Shown here: one piece after another, positions 46,387 to 57,501 of the stretch | Layout of the letters: each line of letters begins with the position of its first letter | How positions within the stretch are numbered: position 1 is the first letter of the stretch | Source of the DNA: Neocallimastix lanati (nom. inval.) | Taxonomy: Eukaryota; Neocallimastigomycota; Neocallimastigomycetes; Neocallimastigales; Neocallimastigaceae | Length of the DNA stretch: 64,000 nucleotides | Assembly: GCA_016946835.1 (NCBI GenBank) | Contig: JACVTC010000068.1 | Span: 505,001-569,000 of the forward strand | Direction of reading: 5' to 3' | Made by a program: the position numbers and the translations under genes | The notes under the pieces: model-generated | Seen by the model: only the letters and a program-made list of their open reading frames with translations | Told to the model about the DNA's origin: nothing | The model's database searches: none

Positions 46387-47307
46387 TTATTGTATACAAC
46401 AACAACATCCTGTTTTTTCCTTTCCTGCTGTTTGCGACACACCGTTACAATCATTCATTTCAGCTGTTTTTGTAATAACCTCTTGTTTCTGAGTATTAAG
46501 ATTTTTTTCTTTTTGCGCTGAATCATTAACTGCTGCATCATTACTAATCTCTTTACTATTTCTTTTATCATTATCTTTTAATTCATTTTCCTGTTTATTT
46601 GGGAATACAATCTCTACATTTTCATGAAATAGATTACGAGAAGAATTACCATTTTGATTTTGGGGTTGTGAATCTTCCGCTACCTTTGATACATATTGAC
46701 CAGATAAAATAGCTCTTAAAAATCTTGGGTAGCTCTCAGTTTTCATCATTTCAAAAGCTTTATTCATTGAAGGTAAAAGGATATCCGGATGCAAATTATT
46801 ACCATCATCTATATATCGAATAAGTCTTGATCGAATAACTTGGGATAGGTTTATTTCTTTTGGTGCACCAGGTTGTATATAACTACGTGAAATATCTTGC
46901 AATATATAGGATAAATATTGTCGATCTCCTTCTTCTAATTGCTTAGTTTGCTGTTGATGAGCCAAATTTTGTTGACTAGAATAATCCACTGCTAAATTTC
47001 CATTTTTCAGTTTATCTAATTCAAGGTATCGACTTCCCTGATTAGAAGATGATTCTTTTTCGTCTTCATCAATTTGTGAATTTACTTTATTGAATCGTTT
47101 TAATGCTTCTGCTCTATAAATACATGCTTCTTGATAAAAATCAACATTATCATGACTAAGTTCTGTCAAACAAAAAGCTCGATAATCTGCATAACTGTAA
47201 GGTGGTGGGAATTTATTGGCTAATATTCCTCTAAGTGGATATTTTGTACGTTGCTCGGAATCATTATTACAACATAATTTAGCTGGAGCTTCACCTTCGC
47301 CATCCAT
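46387..47307 (-). CDS. RGS-domain protein with CaaX-like, Cys-rich C-terminus (RGS copy A)
   Basis: A single-exon protein of 306 aa. Residues 38-206 form an RGS domain, which binds active G-alpha subunits and speeds GTP hydrolysis. Helix signatures are YADYRAFCLTELSHDNVDFY (39-58), the conserved PKEINL (149-154) and ESYPRFLRAILSGQY (191-205). An insert of about 50 residues rich in Gln/Glu/Ser (75-125) separates the first helices from the rest. A polar tail of about 95 residues ends CCCCIQ. That fits a CaaX prenylation box (CCIQ) with neighbouring palmitoylatable cysteines, suggesting plasma-membrane anchoring. A poly-A run on the coding strand (complement of 47315-47342) lies just upstream of the ATG. 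The paralogue at 51 kb lacks the tail. I do not recognise a specific named orthologue. Confidence 0.92.
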   Translation of the reverse strand: MDGEGEAPAKLCCNNDSEQRTKYPLRGILANKFPPPYSYADYRAFCLTELSHDNVDFYQEACIYRAEALKRFNKVNSQIDEDEKESSSNQGSRYLELDKLKNGNLAVDYSSQQNLAHQQQTKQLEEGDRQYLSYILQDISRSYIQPGAPKEINLSQVIRSRLIRYIDDGNNLHPDILLPSMNKAFEMMKTESYPRFLRAILSGQYVSKVAEDSQPQNQNGNSSRNLFHENVEIVFPNKQENELKDNDKRNSKEISNDAAVNDSAQKEKNLNTQKQEVITKTAEMNDCNGVSQTAGKEKTGCCCCIQ

Positions 47308-47313
47308 TATTAT

Positions 47314-47347
<34 letters not shown>

Positions 47348-49183
47348 TTTTTTTTATTTTTTTTTATACTTTTTTATTGTTATTATTAATTTTATAAAAA
47401 TTAATTTACTTATTTATTTAATTATTTTTAAATATAATAAATATAATTCTAATAAATTATATTAACTTTCTATAAATATTATGAAATTTATATTATTATT
47501 TTTATTATTATTATTTTTATTTTTTTACTATTGTTGTTGTTAGATAGATTTTGACATTATATTACAGTTCAACATTCAATTAATATAATAGTTTTATTTA
47601 TTCTTAATTATTCTTTTTTCTTTTTTTGTCTCACTTTATCTTATCTCTATCCCTTTAAAAATTATATTATCTTATTATTATATGTATAATCGATAACTTT
47701 TTTAATAATTAATATAATTTTCCAAAAAATAGATTTCCTTTATATATTAATATATTTTTCATTAAAGATTTTTATTTTATTTTATTTTATTTTATTTTTT
47801 AAAGAAGAATAATTTAATTATTTTTATTAAAACTAACGAATTTTTTTTTTATTTTTTGGTATAATTATTATCAAAATTGAATATTTTTTATTATTGTTGT
47901 TGTTGTTGTTTTTTGTTTTGTATTACATTATTATCAAATTTTATATTTTTATATGAAAATTTAATTATTATATATTTTCAAGTCATAAAATGGAAGATTT
48001 AAATCGATATTTCACAGATATGTTGATGTAAAAAATAATATTTTGTATAAAATATAAAATATTAAATATATATATATATATATATATAATATGATATATA
48101 TTATTAATATTATGAGTTAAAGAAATAAAATAATTGTTATATAAATGTTAGAAAGAAAAATTCTTAATATATTATTAAAAAAATCAAATATATATATATA
48201 TATATATTAATATCATTAATAATAATAATTTATACATATAAGTTTCATATTATATTAATTTTTTTTTAATTTTAATAAAGTTCTATATAATATTTTTTAT
48301 ATTTGATTTTTAACATTTAACATTTATTTAATAAAATTCTTTAAATATATTTTCATAGGTATAGTTTTAATTACTTATTTATATTGAAAAAAAAATAAAT
48401 AAATAAATAAATAAATAAAAAATATATAAAAAACCAATTTCCTATATTATATTTTGTATTTATTATAAATTATATTTTCTTTTCTTTTTTTGTTAATTCA
48501 ATATATATATATTATAAACATTAACAATGATTATATAAATATATATACGTGTGTGTGCTTTCTTTTTTAAGCTGATCACTAATAAATTATTTTTCCAAAT
48601 ATATTGATATCACTAATATTTTTTCTATTATAAATATAATTAATGAATGAAAACTTTAAATAACTCCTAAATATTCTCTTTCTTTGATATATTTATTATA
48701 ACTGATTTATATATTTTCCATTATGTTTTTCAAGTATTCATATTATTCATATAAATAATCTAAATTCTTTAATTACTGATTTATATTTTAATGCTTTAAT
48801 GTGTTATATACAATTGTTTTCTCTTAATTAAGCAAAAAAAAATAAAAACAAAAAATTCAAACTGAAAACATAAATAAATTTTATTCTTTTAATAATAAAT
48901 TTATATAGCCATTCAACTGGAAATCCTTTAATCTAATAACATATATTTTACATATTTTATAATCATTTACTTTTTTAATATTCTTTTTCTTAAATTATTA
49001 CATTGCTCCTCCTCCTGTTTTATCTTTTATATATATACATATTATATATATATATTTTTTTTATTTTTTATTTTCTTATTTTTTTTTTTTTTTTTTTTTA
49101 GAATATTAATGATTATTATTAATATAAAAGGAAATTTTTAATTATTAATAAGATTTTTATAAAATAATTTAATATAAAATTTT

Positions 49184-49233
<50 letters not shown>

Positions 49234-50560
49234 AAAAGATATAATTAATTATTGAATTTTATAATTATAAATAAATGTTATACTTTATTATAAAAAAAAA
49301 TAATCAAAATTTTATTTTTATTATTTTTTTCTTTATGTAAAGTATCCATTATTAAACCTCATTTCTTTAAAAATTTCATATATATTAATATAATTCATAA
49401 TATAATTACTATGGAATTAATTTAATTATTCTATAAAATTTATATCTATATATATTTTTATATGATTTTTTTTTTTTATTACTATAATTTAAAATTTGTA
49501 CTATTTATTAATCAATAACTTTAAATAGTATTAAAAAAAAATAAAAATTCTTATATCATCAGCATAATTCAAGAACTCTATATTTATATAATAATTTTAT
49601 TTAGATTAATATAAAGGTTATATTTTATAAATTATTTAATAATTACATTTATATATATATATTTACATTTAATAATTGATATATTTTTAAATTATTTTTA
49701 TATAATTGATGAAAATTACAAGATATGAGAAAAAAAGAATTAACAAAATTTTTAAAAGTAAAATTTTATATATTTAATTTAAATATTTATATATATTCAA
49801 AAATTCACTTTTGTATATTTTATGAATTTACCATTCTCATCTATTTTTTTTTTCTATAATTCAATTAATTATTAATTTAATATATTTATATAAATTATCT
49901 TTTTTTCTTTTTTTTTTTTTTTTATTTATTTTTTAATTTTGTCCACTATTATATAAATACCAATATCATAGTAACATAGTTATAAAGGGAAGAGTTATGT
50001 TTAGATATAAAATCTTTTAAAAAATATATTTTGTTACTTGAAATAACTGCCTTTAATAAAATAAATTTAAACACAATTATTATGAATATTGAATAATTAG
50101 TTATATTTGTAATATTTCGTTTATTTTTATATTTATATATATTTAAATTTTAAATATAATGAAAATAGGGTATTATTTATTCCAATATAAATATTTTTTC
50201 TCTTTTATGCATTTACTAAAAATAAAACATAATAATAAAGATTATAATTTGATGCAAAAATCTTATTTTTTTTTTTTATAATTAAATTATTTAATAAAAT
50301 TCTAATTAATTATTGTAATTAGTTCTTATTTTATTTGATTAATGTTGATTAATCATACAACTAGATAATTATATATTATATTTATATAGTAACAATAATC
50401 ACAATAAATAATAACAATAAATTATCTATAATAAATAATAACAAACAATAACAATAAATTATCTATAATAAATAATAACAAATAATAACAATAAATTATC
50501 TATAATAAATAATAACAAATAATAACAGTAAATTATATATAATAAATAATTAAGGATTAT
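47308..50560. other. Upstream flank of RGS A, homologous to the flank of RGS B
   Basis: AT-rich, with no ORF, yet it shares ordered similar phrases with about 51690-54900. Pairs include ACTTTCTATAAATATTATGA (47466/51822), TTTTAATAATTAAT...CCAAAAAATA (47699/52030) and the phrase ending AACTTTAAATA...AAAAATTCTTATATC (49517/53811). This is the non-coding part of the duplicated unit. A T-run of about 40 lies at 49191-49232. Confidence 0.65.
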
Positions 50561-50700
50561 AATATAATAAATAATAATTATAAATAATAATAATAATAAT
50601 AATAATAAATAATAAATAATAAATAATAAATAATAAATAATATAAATAATAAATAAATAATAATTTTAATAATAATAAATAATAATAATATATATAATAA
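50388..50700. repeat. 37-bp tandem repeat followed by AATAATA satellite
   Basis: A unit containing AACAATAAATTATCTATAAT and AAATAATAACAA occurs about four times (50388-50545), with the last copy mutated. AATAAATAATA heptamer-like repeats follow to about 50700. Confidence 0.85.
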
Positions 50701-50959
50701 TTAGAATTTATATAAAATTTTATTTACTAATATAAACTTAAAGGATTAGAACTTTCAATGGTTATTATAATAATACATGGAAAAAAGTTTATATATTTAA
50801 GTTTGTTTTACATTTATTAAAATTTAGATAGAAATAATCATTATATTATATTATATAGTAAATGTTTATGAACTTATCTCTACATTAAGAAATTTTAATG
50901 TTCGATTATATTATACTAATTTATATAGATAAAACAATAAAAAAAAGATTATATTATAA

Positions 50960-51033
50960 AATAAATGTTAATAAACTTTTTTTCTACATTTTTATGAAAT
51001 AAAATTACTAGAAATATTACCTAAAGTTCATAG
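50960..51033 (-). pseudogene. Decayed coding tail downstream of RGS copy B
   Basis: Immediately after the stop of RGS B, the minus strand still aligns with the tail codons of RGS A. GGTAAT.TTTCT.GTAAT.TATTTCAT..AAATGTAGA is shared between 51005-50965 and the A tail near 46640-46600. The tail therefore existed and became untranslated. Confidence 0.7.
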
Positions 51034-51678
51034 TTATGAATTTTCCTCCTCCTCTGGTACGTATTGACCAGATAAAATAGCTCTTAAGAATCTTGGATAG
51101 CTTTCCATTCTCATCATTTCAAAAGCTTTATTCATAGCAGGTGAAAGAATATCAGGATGTAAATTATTACAATCACTTACATTTTGAATAAGTCTTTTTC
51201 GAACAGCTTGAGGTAAATTTATTTCTTTAGGGGATCCCGTTTCTATATAACTACGTGAAATATCTTGCAATATATAGGATAAATACTGTCGATCTCCTTC
51301 TTCCAATTGTTTAGTTTGTTCTTGTTGTGCTAAACTTAGTTGTTGAGCTAAATTTTGTCTATTAGCATAATCTACTGCAAAACTTCCACTTCTTTGTTTA
51401 TCTAATTCAAGGTTAGAAGATAGCTCTTTTTCTTCTTCCTTACTATCTGGATTTAATTTATTGAAGCGTTTTAACGCTTCCTCTCTATAAATGCATGCCT
51501 CTTTATAAAAATCAACATTATCATGACTAAGTTCCGTTACACAAAAAGCCCTATAATCAGCATAACTATATGGTGGTGGGAATTTATTAGCTAATATTCC
51601 TTTAAGTGGGTATTTTGTACGTTGGTTAGAATCATCACCTCCAGGTTGTTTAGCTGGTGTAGCATTATCACCTTCCAT
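51034..51678 (-). CDS. RGS-domain protein without C-terminal tail (RGS copy B)
   Basis: A single-exon protein of 214 aa, highly similar to copy A from its first residues to the end of the RGS domain. It has YADYRAFCVTELSHDNVDFY, a Gln-rich insert, PKEINL and ESYPRFLRAILSGQY. It ends with PEEEENS at a TAA where copy A has CAA (Gln), so it lacks about 90 residues and the CCCCIQ anchor. The RGS core looks intact, so it may be a soluble GTPase-activating protein. A coding-strand A-run (complement of about 51693-51707) precedes the ATG. It is in direct (head-to-tail) orientation with copy A, about 3.7 kb away. Confidence 0.92.
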   Translation of the reverse strand: MEGDNATPAKQPGGDDSNQRTKYPLKGILANKFPPPYSYADYRAFCVTELSHDNVDFYKEACIYREEALKRFNKLNPDSKEEEKELSSNLELDKQRSGSFAVDYANRQNLAQQLSLAQQEQTKQLEEGDRQYLSYILQDISRSYIETGSPKEINLPQAVRKRLIQNVSDCNNLHPDILSPAMNKAFEMMRMESYPRFLRAILSGQYVPEEEENS

Positions 51679-54112
51679 TATTATGTTACTTGATTTTTTT
51701 TTTTTTTTGTTATTAACTTTTTATTTCTTATTATGAACTTATTTTTGGTCTATTTTACTTTCTATTGTTTTTATTTAAATATATATTTATATATATATCA
51801 ATTAAAATAAATACTTATTTAACTTTCTATAAATATTATGATATGTTTTTTTTTTTTTTTTGTATTATTATTATTTTTGAAATTATTATTAAATAGATTT
51901 TGTTATTATATTTAATATTATTTATTCAATTAATATGATAATTTTAATTATTCTCATTTACTCTTTTATTTTTTTTTTTTTCTTTCTCTTCTTCAAAAAT
52001 TATATTCTTGTTATTATCTATATATTTTTTTAATAATTAATAATATTCCAAAAAATATATTTCTTTATATTAATATCTTTTTTCTTTTTTAGTAATTAAA
52101 GATTTTTATAATATTACATAGGAAGAATAATTTAAATATTTCTGTTAAATGATTACTTTCTTCTTTTTTTTTATATGATTATTATTACAAATTGAATATT
52201 TTATTTTTTATTTTTATTTTTTTATTTTTTTATTTTTTTATTTTTTTATTTTTTTATTTTTTTATTTTTTTATTTTTTTATTTTTTTATTTTTTTTATTT
52301 TTTTTATTTTTTAATTTTTTTTATTTTTTATTTTTTAATTTTTATTTTTTTTATTATTATTTTTTTATTATTATTATTATTATTTTTTATTTTTATTTTA
52401 TATTATATTATTATTAATATTTGATATTTTTTTCAATGAAAATTTAATAATTATAAATTTCAGAGTCACAAAATAAAAGGTTTAATTCGATATTTCGTAG
52501 TTAAATTTTATAGATATATTTATGCAAAAAAAATATTTTATATAAAATATTAAAATAAAATAAAAAATGGTTAAGTATATAATATAATAAATATTATTAA
52601 TATATAATAAGTTTAAGGAATAGATATTATTGTAAAATAAACGTTAGATATATATATATTTTTATTAATAAAAATAATAATATTATTATTATTATTAGTT
52701 TGTATATATAATATTTATAGTTCAATTTTAATTATTTTCTTTTTTATTTATTTATATGATATATTTATATTTGATTTAAATTTTTGCATTTATCTAATTA
52801 TTCTTTAAATATATATTTTATTGGTATTATTAAATTTTTTTTTTTTTTTAGATGAATAAAAAAATTCCATTTTCCTATTTAAATTTTTATATGTGTCTTA
52901 ATATTTTATTTATTATAAATCATGTTTGCTTTACTTATTTTTTCTTATTGTAATGTATATTTATTATTAAGTATTAATAATTAATATATATTTTTTTGTC
53001 TTTTTTTAAATAGATCATTAATAAAAATTATTTTTTAAAATATATAAAATTATAAAGATATCACTTATTTTTCCTTTTATTATGATTAAAATTGATCAAT
53101 AATAATTTTAAATATCCCTATATATTCTTCTATCGTCTTATATATAATATAACTTTTTAAATATTTTCCATTATATTTTTCATACATTTTAATTATTCAA
53201 TAAAATAACCTATATTGATATTTGATTTATAATGTATTTATGTAATTGATTATTATTTTAATATATATAATTCTAACAATATATATTATGAATAAATTAT
53301 ATTCTTTTAATTATAAATTATATTAATCATTCAACTGAATAGTATAATTTATATCATATATATTTCACTTCTATTGAATTTGATAATAAAAAGTTTATAT
53401 ATTTTATAATTAATTACTTTTTTTTTTATTATTATTCCTCTTGGTATTGTTGCTCTTCTTCCTGTATATCTTCCAAGGAAATTATTAATTGTTAATAAAA
53501 TTTTTGCAAAAAAATTTTTTTTATAAAATTTATATATTTATTATTTTTCTTTTTTTTTTTTTTTTTTTTTTTGACAATAATTATTGGATTTTATAATTAA
53601 TTATAAATGTAATTAGATATATTTTTATTTATAATATATAATCCCCATATAATATATATTAATAAAAAAATGAAATAGTTATATCATAAAAATAAATATA
53701 TTTTCAAAAATTTATTTTTACTCTTTACATTACATAAAAGTATCCATTATTAAATATATAATATTATAATATTATATAATTTAAAATTTGTGCATTTATT
53801 AATCCATGATAACTTTAAATAATAACAAAAAGAAAAATAAAAATTCTTATATCCATATTTTAGGTATAATTAAAAATTCTATATTTATATATAATTAATT
53901 TTTTTTAGATTTAGATTTTCAAATCTTTATAAAAAAATAAAAAAATAAAAAATAAAAAAAAAAAAACATTAAAATAAATAAAAAAAGTATATTTATATAT
54001 ACTTTATAATTCACTTTTACATTTGTATTTTATAAATTTTATAAATTAACCTTTTCTCCTATAATTTAATATTTTAATTAATTAATTAATTTTAATTCTT
54101 TATAAAAATTAA

Positions 54113-54144
<32 letters not shown>

Positions 54145-54297
54145 TTTTTTTTTTTTAATTTTTATATATCTTTATATAAATACTAATTATATAATAGATA
54201 TAAAGAATGAAGTTTATAAATATTTAAATCCTTCTAGAAACTATACTAAATAATTTCGTATGATATTTAGTGTTTATAATAATAATTTATATAAATT
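51679..54297. other. Upstream flank of RGS B, homologous to that of RGS A
   Basis: AT-rich, without ORFs. Collinear with 47308-50400 in many short blocks. Contains the (TTTTTTA)n array at 52200-52330, which has no comparable long counterpart in unit A. Confidence 0.65.
52200..52330. repeat. (TTTTTTA)n array
   Basis: About a dozen and a half T6-8A units in a row, passing into TTA repeats up to about 52400. Confidence 0.9.
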
Positions 54298-54603
54298 AAA
54301 AAATATTATAACATATATATCATATAGATTTTTTATATATACTCTGAAGAAAAAATATTATAACATATATATCATATAGATTTTTTATTAATACTCTGAA
54401 GAAAAAATATTATAACATATATATCATATAGATTTTTTATTAATACTCTGAAGAAAAAATATTATAACATATATATCATATAGATTTTTTATTAATACTC
54501 AGAAGAAAAAATATTATAACATATATATCATATAGATTTTTTATTAATACTCAGAAGAAAAAATATTATAACATATATATCATATAGATTTTTTATTAAT
54601 ACT
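54298..54603. repeat. 52-bp tandem repeat, six copies
   Basis: The unit contains AACATATATATCATATAGAT followed by TTTTTATTAATACTC(T/A)GAAGAAAAA. The same base recurs at 54312, 54364, 54416, 54468, 54520 and 54572, a constant 52-bp period. The first copy differs (TATATAC for TTAATAC) and the last lacks the GAAG end. CTCTGAAG in copies 1-3 changes to CTCAGAAG in copies 4-5, showing the order of expansion. Confidence 0.95.
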
Positions 54604-54724
54604 AAAATTAAAATTTTTTGAAAAAATTTTAATGAAAATAGTAATTATTATTCGATCGAACATTAAATGTGCATTTTATTCAATTCCCAATACTAAAATA
54701 TATAAAAAATATTATTTTTAATTA

Positions 54725-54756
<32 letters not shown>

Positions 54757-55164
54757 TTAAAAATTATTATATATAAATTATAAAATTCTAATTATTTTAA
54801 TTTATTCTTATTTTATTTAATATTGAAATTATAAATAAATAATAAATAATAATAAGTATCATTATTATATTATTATAACTATTTTTATTAATTGATTTTA
54901 ATTTTTTTTTTTCTTTTTTTATATAAATATTAAATAATTAAATAAAATATTTACAAATAATAATAATTTTTTTAATAATTTTTATACTATTTCAATAAAA
55001 ATAGAAATAAAAATTATAATGTAACAATTATTAATAATTATAATTATAAATAATAGTATTTAGTAATAATGAATAATAATGAATATTTATACCAAACATA
55101 AGTAATTAATATTAATAATTAAAAAAAAATAATAATAATAATATTTTTAATAAAAAATATTTTA
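54604..55164. other. AT-rich spacer
   Basis: Includes an A-run of about 26 (54727-54752). Its first part still resembles the region near 50160-50340 of the duplicated unit. No gene. Confidence 0.55.
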
Positions 55165-55810
55165 TTTATTTTTACAAAAAATATACCAAAAGGTATTATA
55201 CTACTGGATGTTAAATGGGTTTTTACTATTAATGTAACGAAGTCTTTAGTTAGTAAAGTTAGAACCATGATCTAAAAGTTAATTACCTTGGCTATGTCAA
55301 TTGTTTCATGGGCCTACTCACACCTCAACCCATATTGAAAAAATAATTATTTTATTAATCATTAATAATAATTTCTTTAATATTCTTTCTGTATAAATTA
55401 TTGGAAGTTAAAGATTCTTTCGGTTTATAATCTGGCCGAAATGAATTTAGAAATTCTTATTCTAGGAATTATTTTATTATTTTTCTGTAATATTCATTTT
55501 CATCAATTAAAATAGTCCAATATCATGGAATTCAATTACTCAAAAAAAAAAAAAAAAAAAAAAATAACCTTATCAACCACAGAAGCCGAAAATTCAAGCT
55601 TATTTGAATAAACAAAACAAACTATATGAATAAAAAGATTAGTAAATGAAATATTCAACAAAAGTATTAGAATTAATAATAGAATAGATAATAAACCACT
55701 TAAAGATATATCTATTAATATTCATTGTTTCTAATTCATTGATGGCAGATCCATTAACCAAAAGTATTTCTGGATCCAGACTTAAATACTTTATTCAGAA
55801 TACTTAAAAT
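55165..55810 (+). mobile_element. Decayed, internally deleted copia retrotransposon (second family)
   Basis: The start of a copia reverse transcriptase, IPKGIILLDVKWVFTI (about 55186-55235), is followed within 350 bp by the RNase H end. That end shows TLSTTEAENSSLFE near 55568-55610 and LVNEIFNKS near 55640-55665. The polyprotein C-terminus MADPLTKSISGSRLKYF lies near 55743-55793. Most of the RT and the first part of RNase H are missing, and a poly-A run sits at about 55541-55563. Confidence 0.8.
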
Positions 55811-55819
55811 TGAGTTTTA

Positions 55820-56420
55820 GGTCGTTTCTAGTTTTCTAAAATTCATTTTTCTTATAAGCTTTAGCCTTGATTGATTTTCCTGACATATCCCTATATCAGT
55901 AAAATTTAGCAATTGCTTTTTTGTTGATTGAGATTTATCTAATATATCTTCAATAATTTTACCTTCTTTATCCCATGCATGACCTCAACAACGTGATATC
56001 TCTTAGTAAAATAAATATAATACATTTCTATTTTTTCCATTTTTAAAACACTTTACCTGAGCAAGCAATCACACAAAATAAGCACTTGATATTTTATCCA
56101 GTATACTTGAGTTGACTAACACTTGATCAATATCTGATAAATATCTACCTCTAGTCCACGAAATAAGTGAACCATTAATCGTAAGAATAAAACAGTTAAC
56201 CAAGATTACTGTCTGTTAATTCATCTTTTAAATTAATTTATGCAGAAAAAAAATTTATGATTCCATTTGGAGCATCTACAATATGAAATTTTTACTCCTA
56301 ATATTTCTTTTCAAATATTTTTACATATTTTGCGTGGTTGAAATTTGGAGTATATACTTTAATCCTGAAAGAAACTATCATTGAATTAGAATTATTTTTT
56401 TAATTGTACGAATATTATCA
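55820..56420 (-). mobile_element. LINE endonuclease-region remnant
   Basis: On the minus strand near 56190-56080, the piece INGSLISWTRGRYLSDIDQV with VNSSILDKISSAYFV resembles the C-terminal endonuclease part of LINE ORF2 (SWTRG...SDIDQVFV). Toward 56400 phrases such as KVYTPNFNHAKYVKIF and FHIVDAPNGI, and toward 55850 HAWDKEGKIIEDILDKSQS, may be the rest of the element. All are frameshifted. I saw no clear sequence match to the 41-44 kb LINE. Confidence 0.55.
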
Positions 56421-56450
56421 TTTTATTAATAAATTTTACTAAACAATTAT

Positions 56451-56489
<39 letters not shown>

Positions 56490-56883
56490 ACTACTTATAA
56501 ATTATTGTACATTGATATAAAACAAATATGTGTAGTAACATATTTGTATATTTAATAATAATTATTAAATATTAAATTTATATCTTTTTGATAATAATTA
56601 TTTTATTTTATTTTATTTCAATATGTATTATTATATAATTATAATAATTATAATACTTTAATTCATATAAAATTTATATAATTCTATATATTAGAATATA
56701 TAATTAATATATTACCTATTTCTTATTAAATAGATTAAATTATTTATATTAGAAATAGAGAACTCTCTTGTAAATTTTAGGAATTAGAATTATTATTTTA
56801 ATTGTACGAATATTATAATTTTATTAATAAAATTTACTAAACTACCATTATTTAAAACCCACTGCTTATAAATTATTGCACAT
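56383..56883. repeat. Direct repeat pair (56383-56512 and 56781-56883)
   Basis: Both copies contain GAATTAGAATTATT, TTTTAATTGTACGAATATTAT, TTTACTAAAC and CT(A/G)CTTATAAATTATTG. The first copy has about 33 A at the place where the second has four. They flank about 270 bp of AT-rich DNA and could be terminal repeats of a small element or a local duplication. Confidence 0.75.
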
Positions 56884-56887
56884 AAAA

Positions 56888-57135
56888 GTCCCGCATATCA
56901 ATACTATTATCAGGTGGGCTAGCACGTGAGTCGTTGGGCTAGGGAGTTAGGCACCCGAAAAAGCATTCCGAGAAAAATCGTGCTAGAAAATCTCAGCAGT
57001 AATATGTATGATTAGAGCGCCAATGCTGAATAAACAGTAAGGCTGTCCAGTAGGGACTATATCCACAAAGTGTTGCGACTACCTTAATATTCCCATGTCT
57101 TGAGGGGGGCATAGGGCGGTACACACCGGAAATAA
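56888..57135. other. GC-richer island, possibly structured RNA or element end; unidentified
   Basis: About 250 bp with balanced composition (for example GTTGGGCTAGGGAGTTAGGC and GAGGGGGGCATAGGGCGGTA) inside about 15% GC DNA. CTAGCACG near 56918 can pair with CGTGCTAG near 56983, and GTCC/GGAC near 57047 can form a small hairpin. The minus strand is open for some 36 codons (MPPSRHGNIKVVATLCGYSP and on), with no recognised domain. It does not match tRNA, 5S, U1, U2, U4, U5 or U6 signatures that I know. Confidence 0.4.
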
Positions 57136-57501
57136 AAAAAAATTTAAATCAATAAATCAATAATTGAACTTTATGAAAAAGAAAGTTTATTGTTATTAAA
57201 TATAATATAAACATATTTATCATTAAGTAAACATTGTCGATTTTGTATAGAAAAACAGGCATTATTGTAATTTATTGTAGAAATTACTAAATAATACATT
57301 TTAGTACACTATATATAATGCATATAATACATTTTATAGTGTACATTTCTCATAGGTAAAATTGTATGTATTATAATTAACAAAAAAAAATTAAAATTAA
57401 ATTATAGACTAATACATATACAATAGGATTGTATATAATAGCAAACAATGAAAAACAAAATAGGTTTTAATAATATTTACTATTTTTTACATTCATTCTA
57501 T

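Noticed and set aside
8230-51678. GPCR and RGS genes as a co-regulated cluster
   Set aside because: They lie more than 30 kb apart with mobile elements and an unrelated gene between them; shared pathway does not show linkage.
5242-54603. Shared 52-bp period of the repeats at 5.2 kb and 54.3 kb
   Set aside because: The two units have unrelated sequences; the equal length looks like coincidence.
56888-57135. GC-rich island as tRNA, 5S rRNA or spliceosomal RNA
   Set aside because: No A/B-box pair with a cloverleaf, and none of the conserved core motifs of those RNAs could be found.
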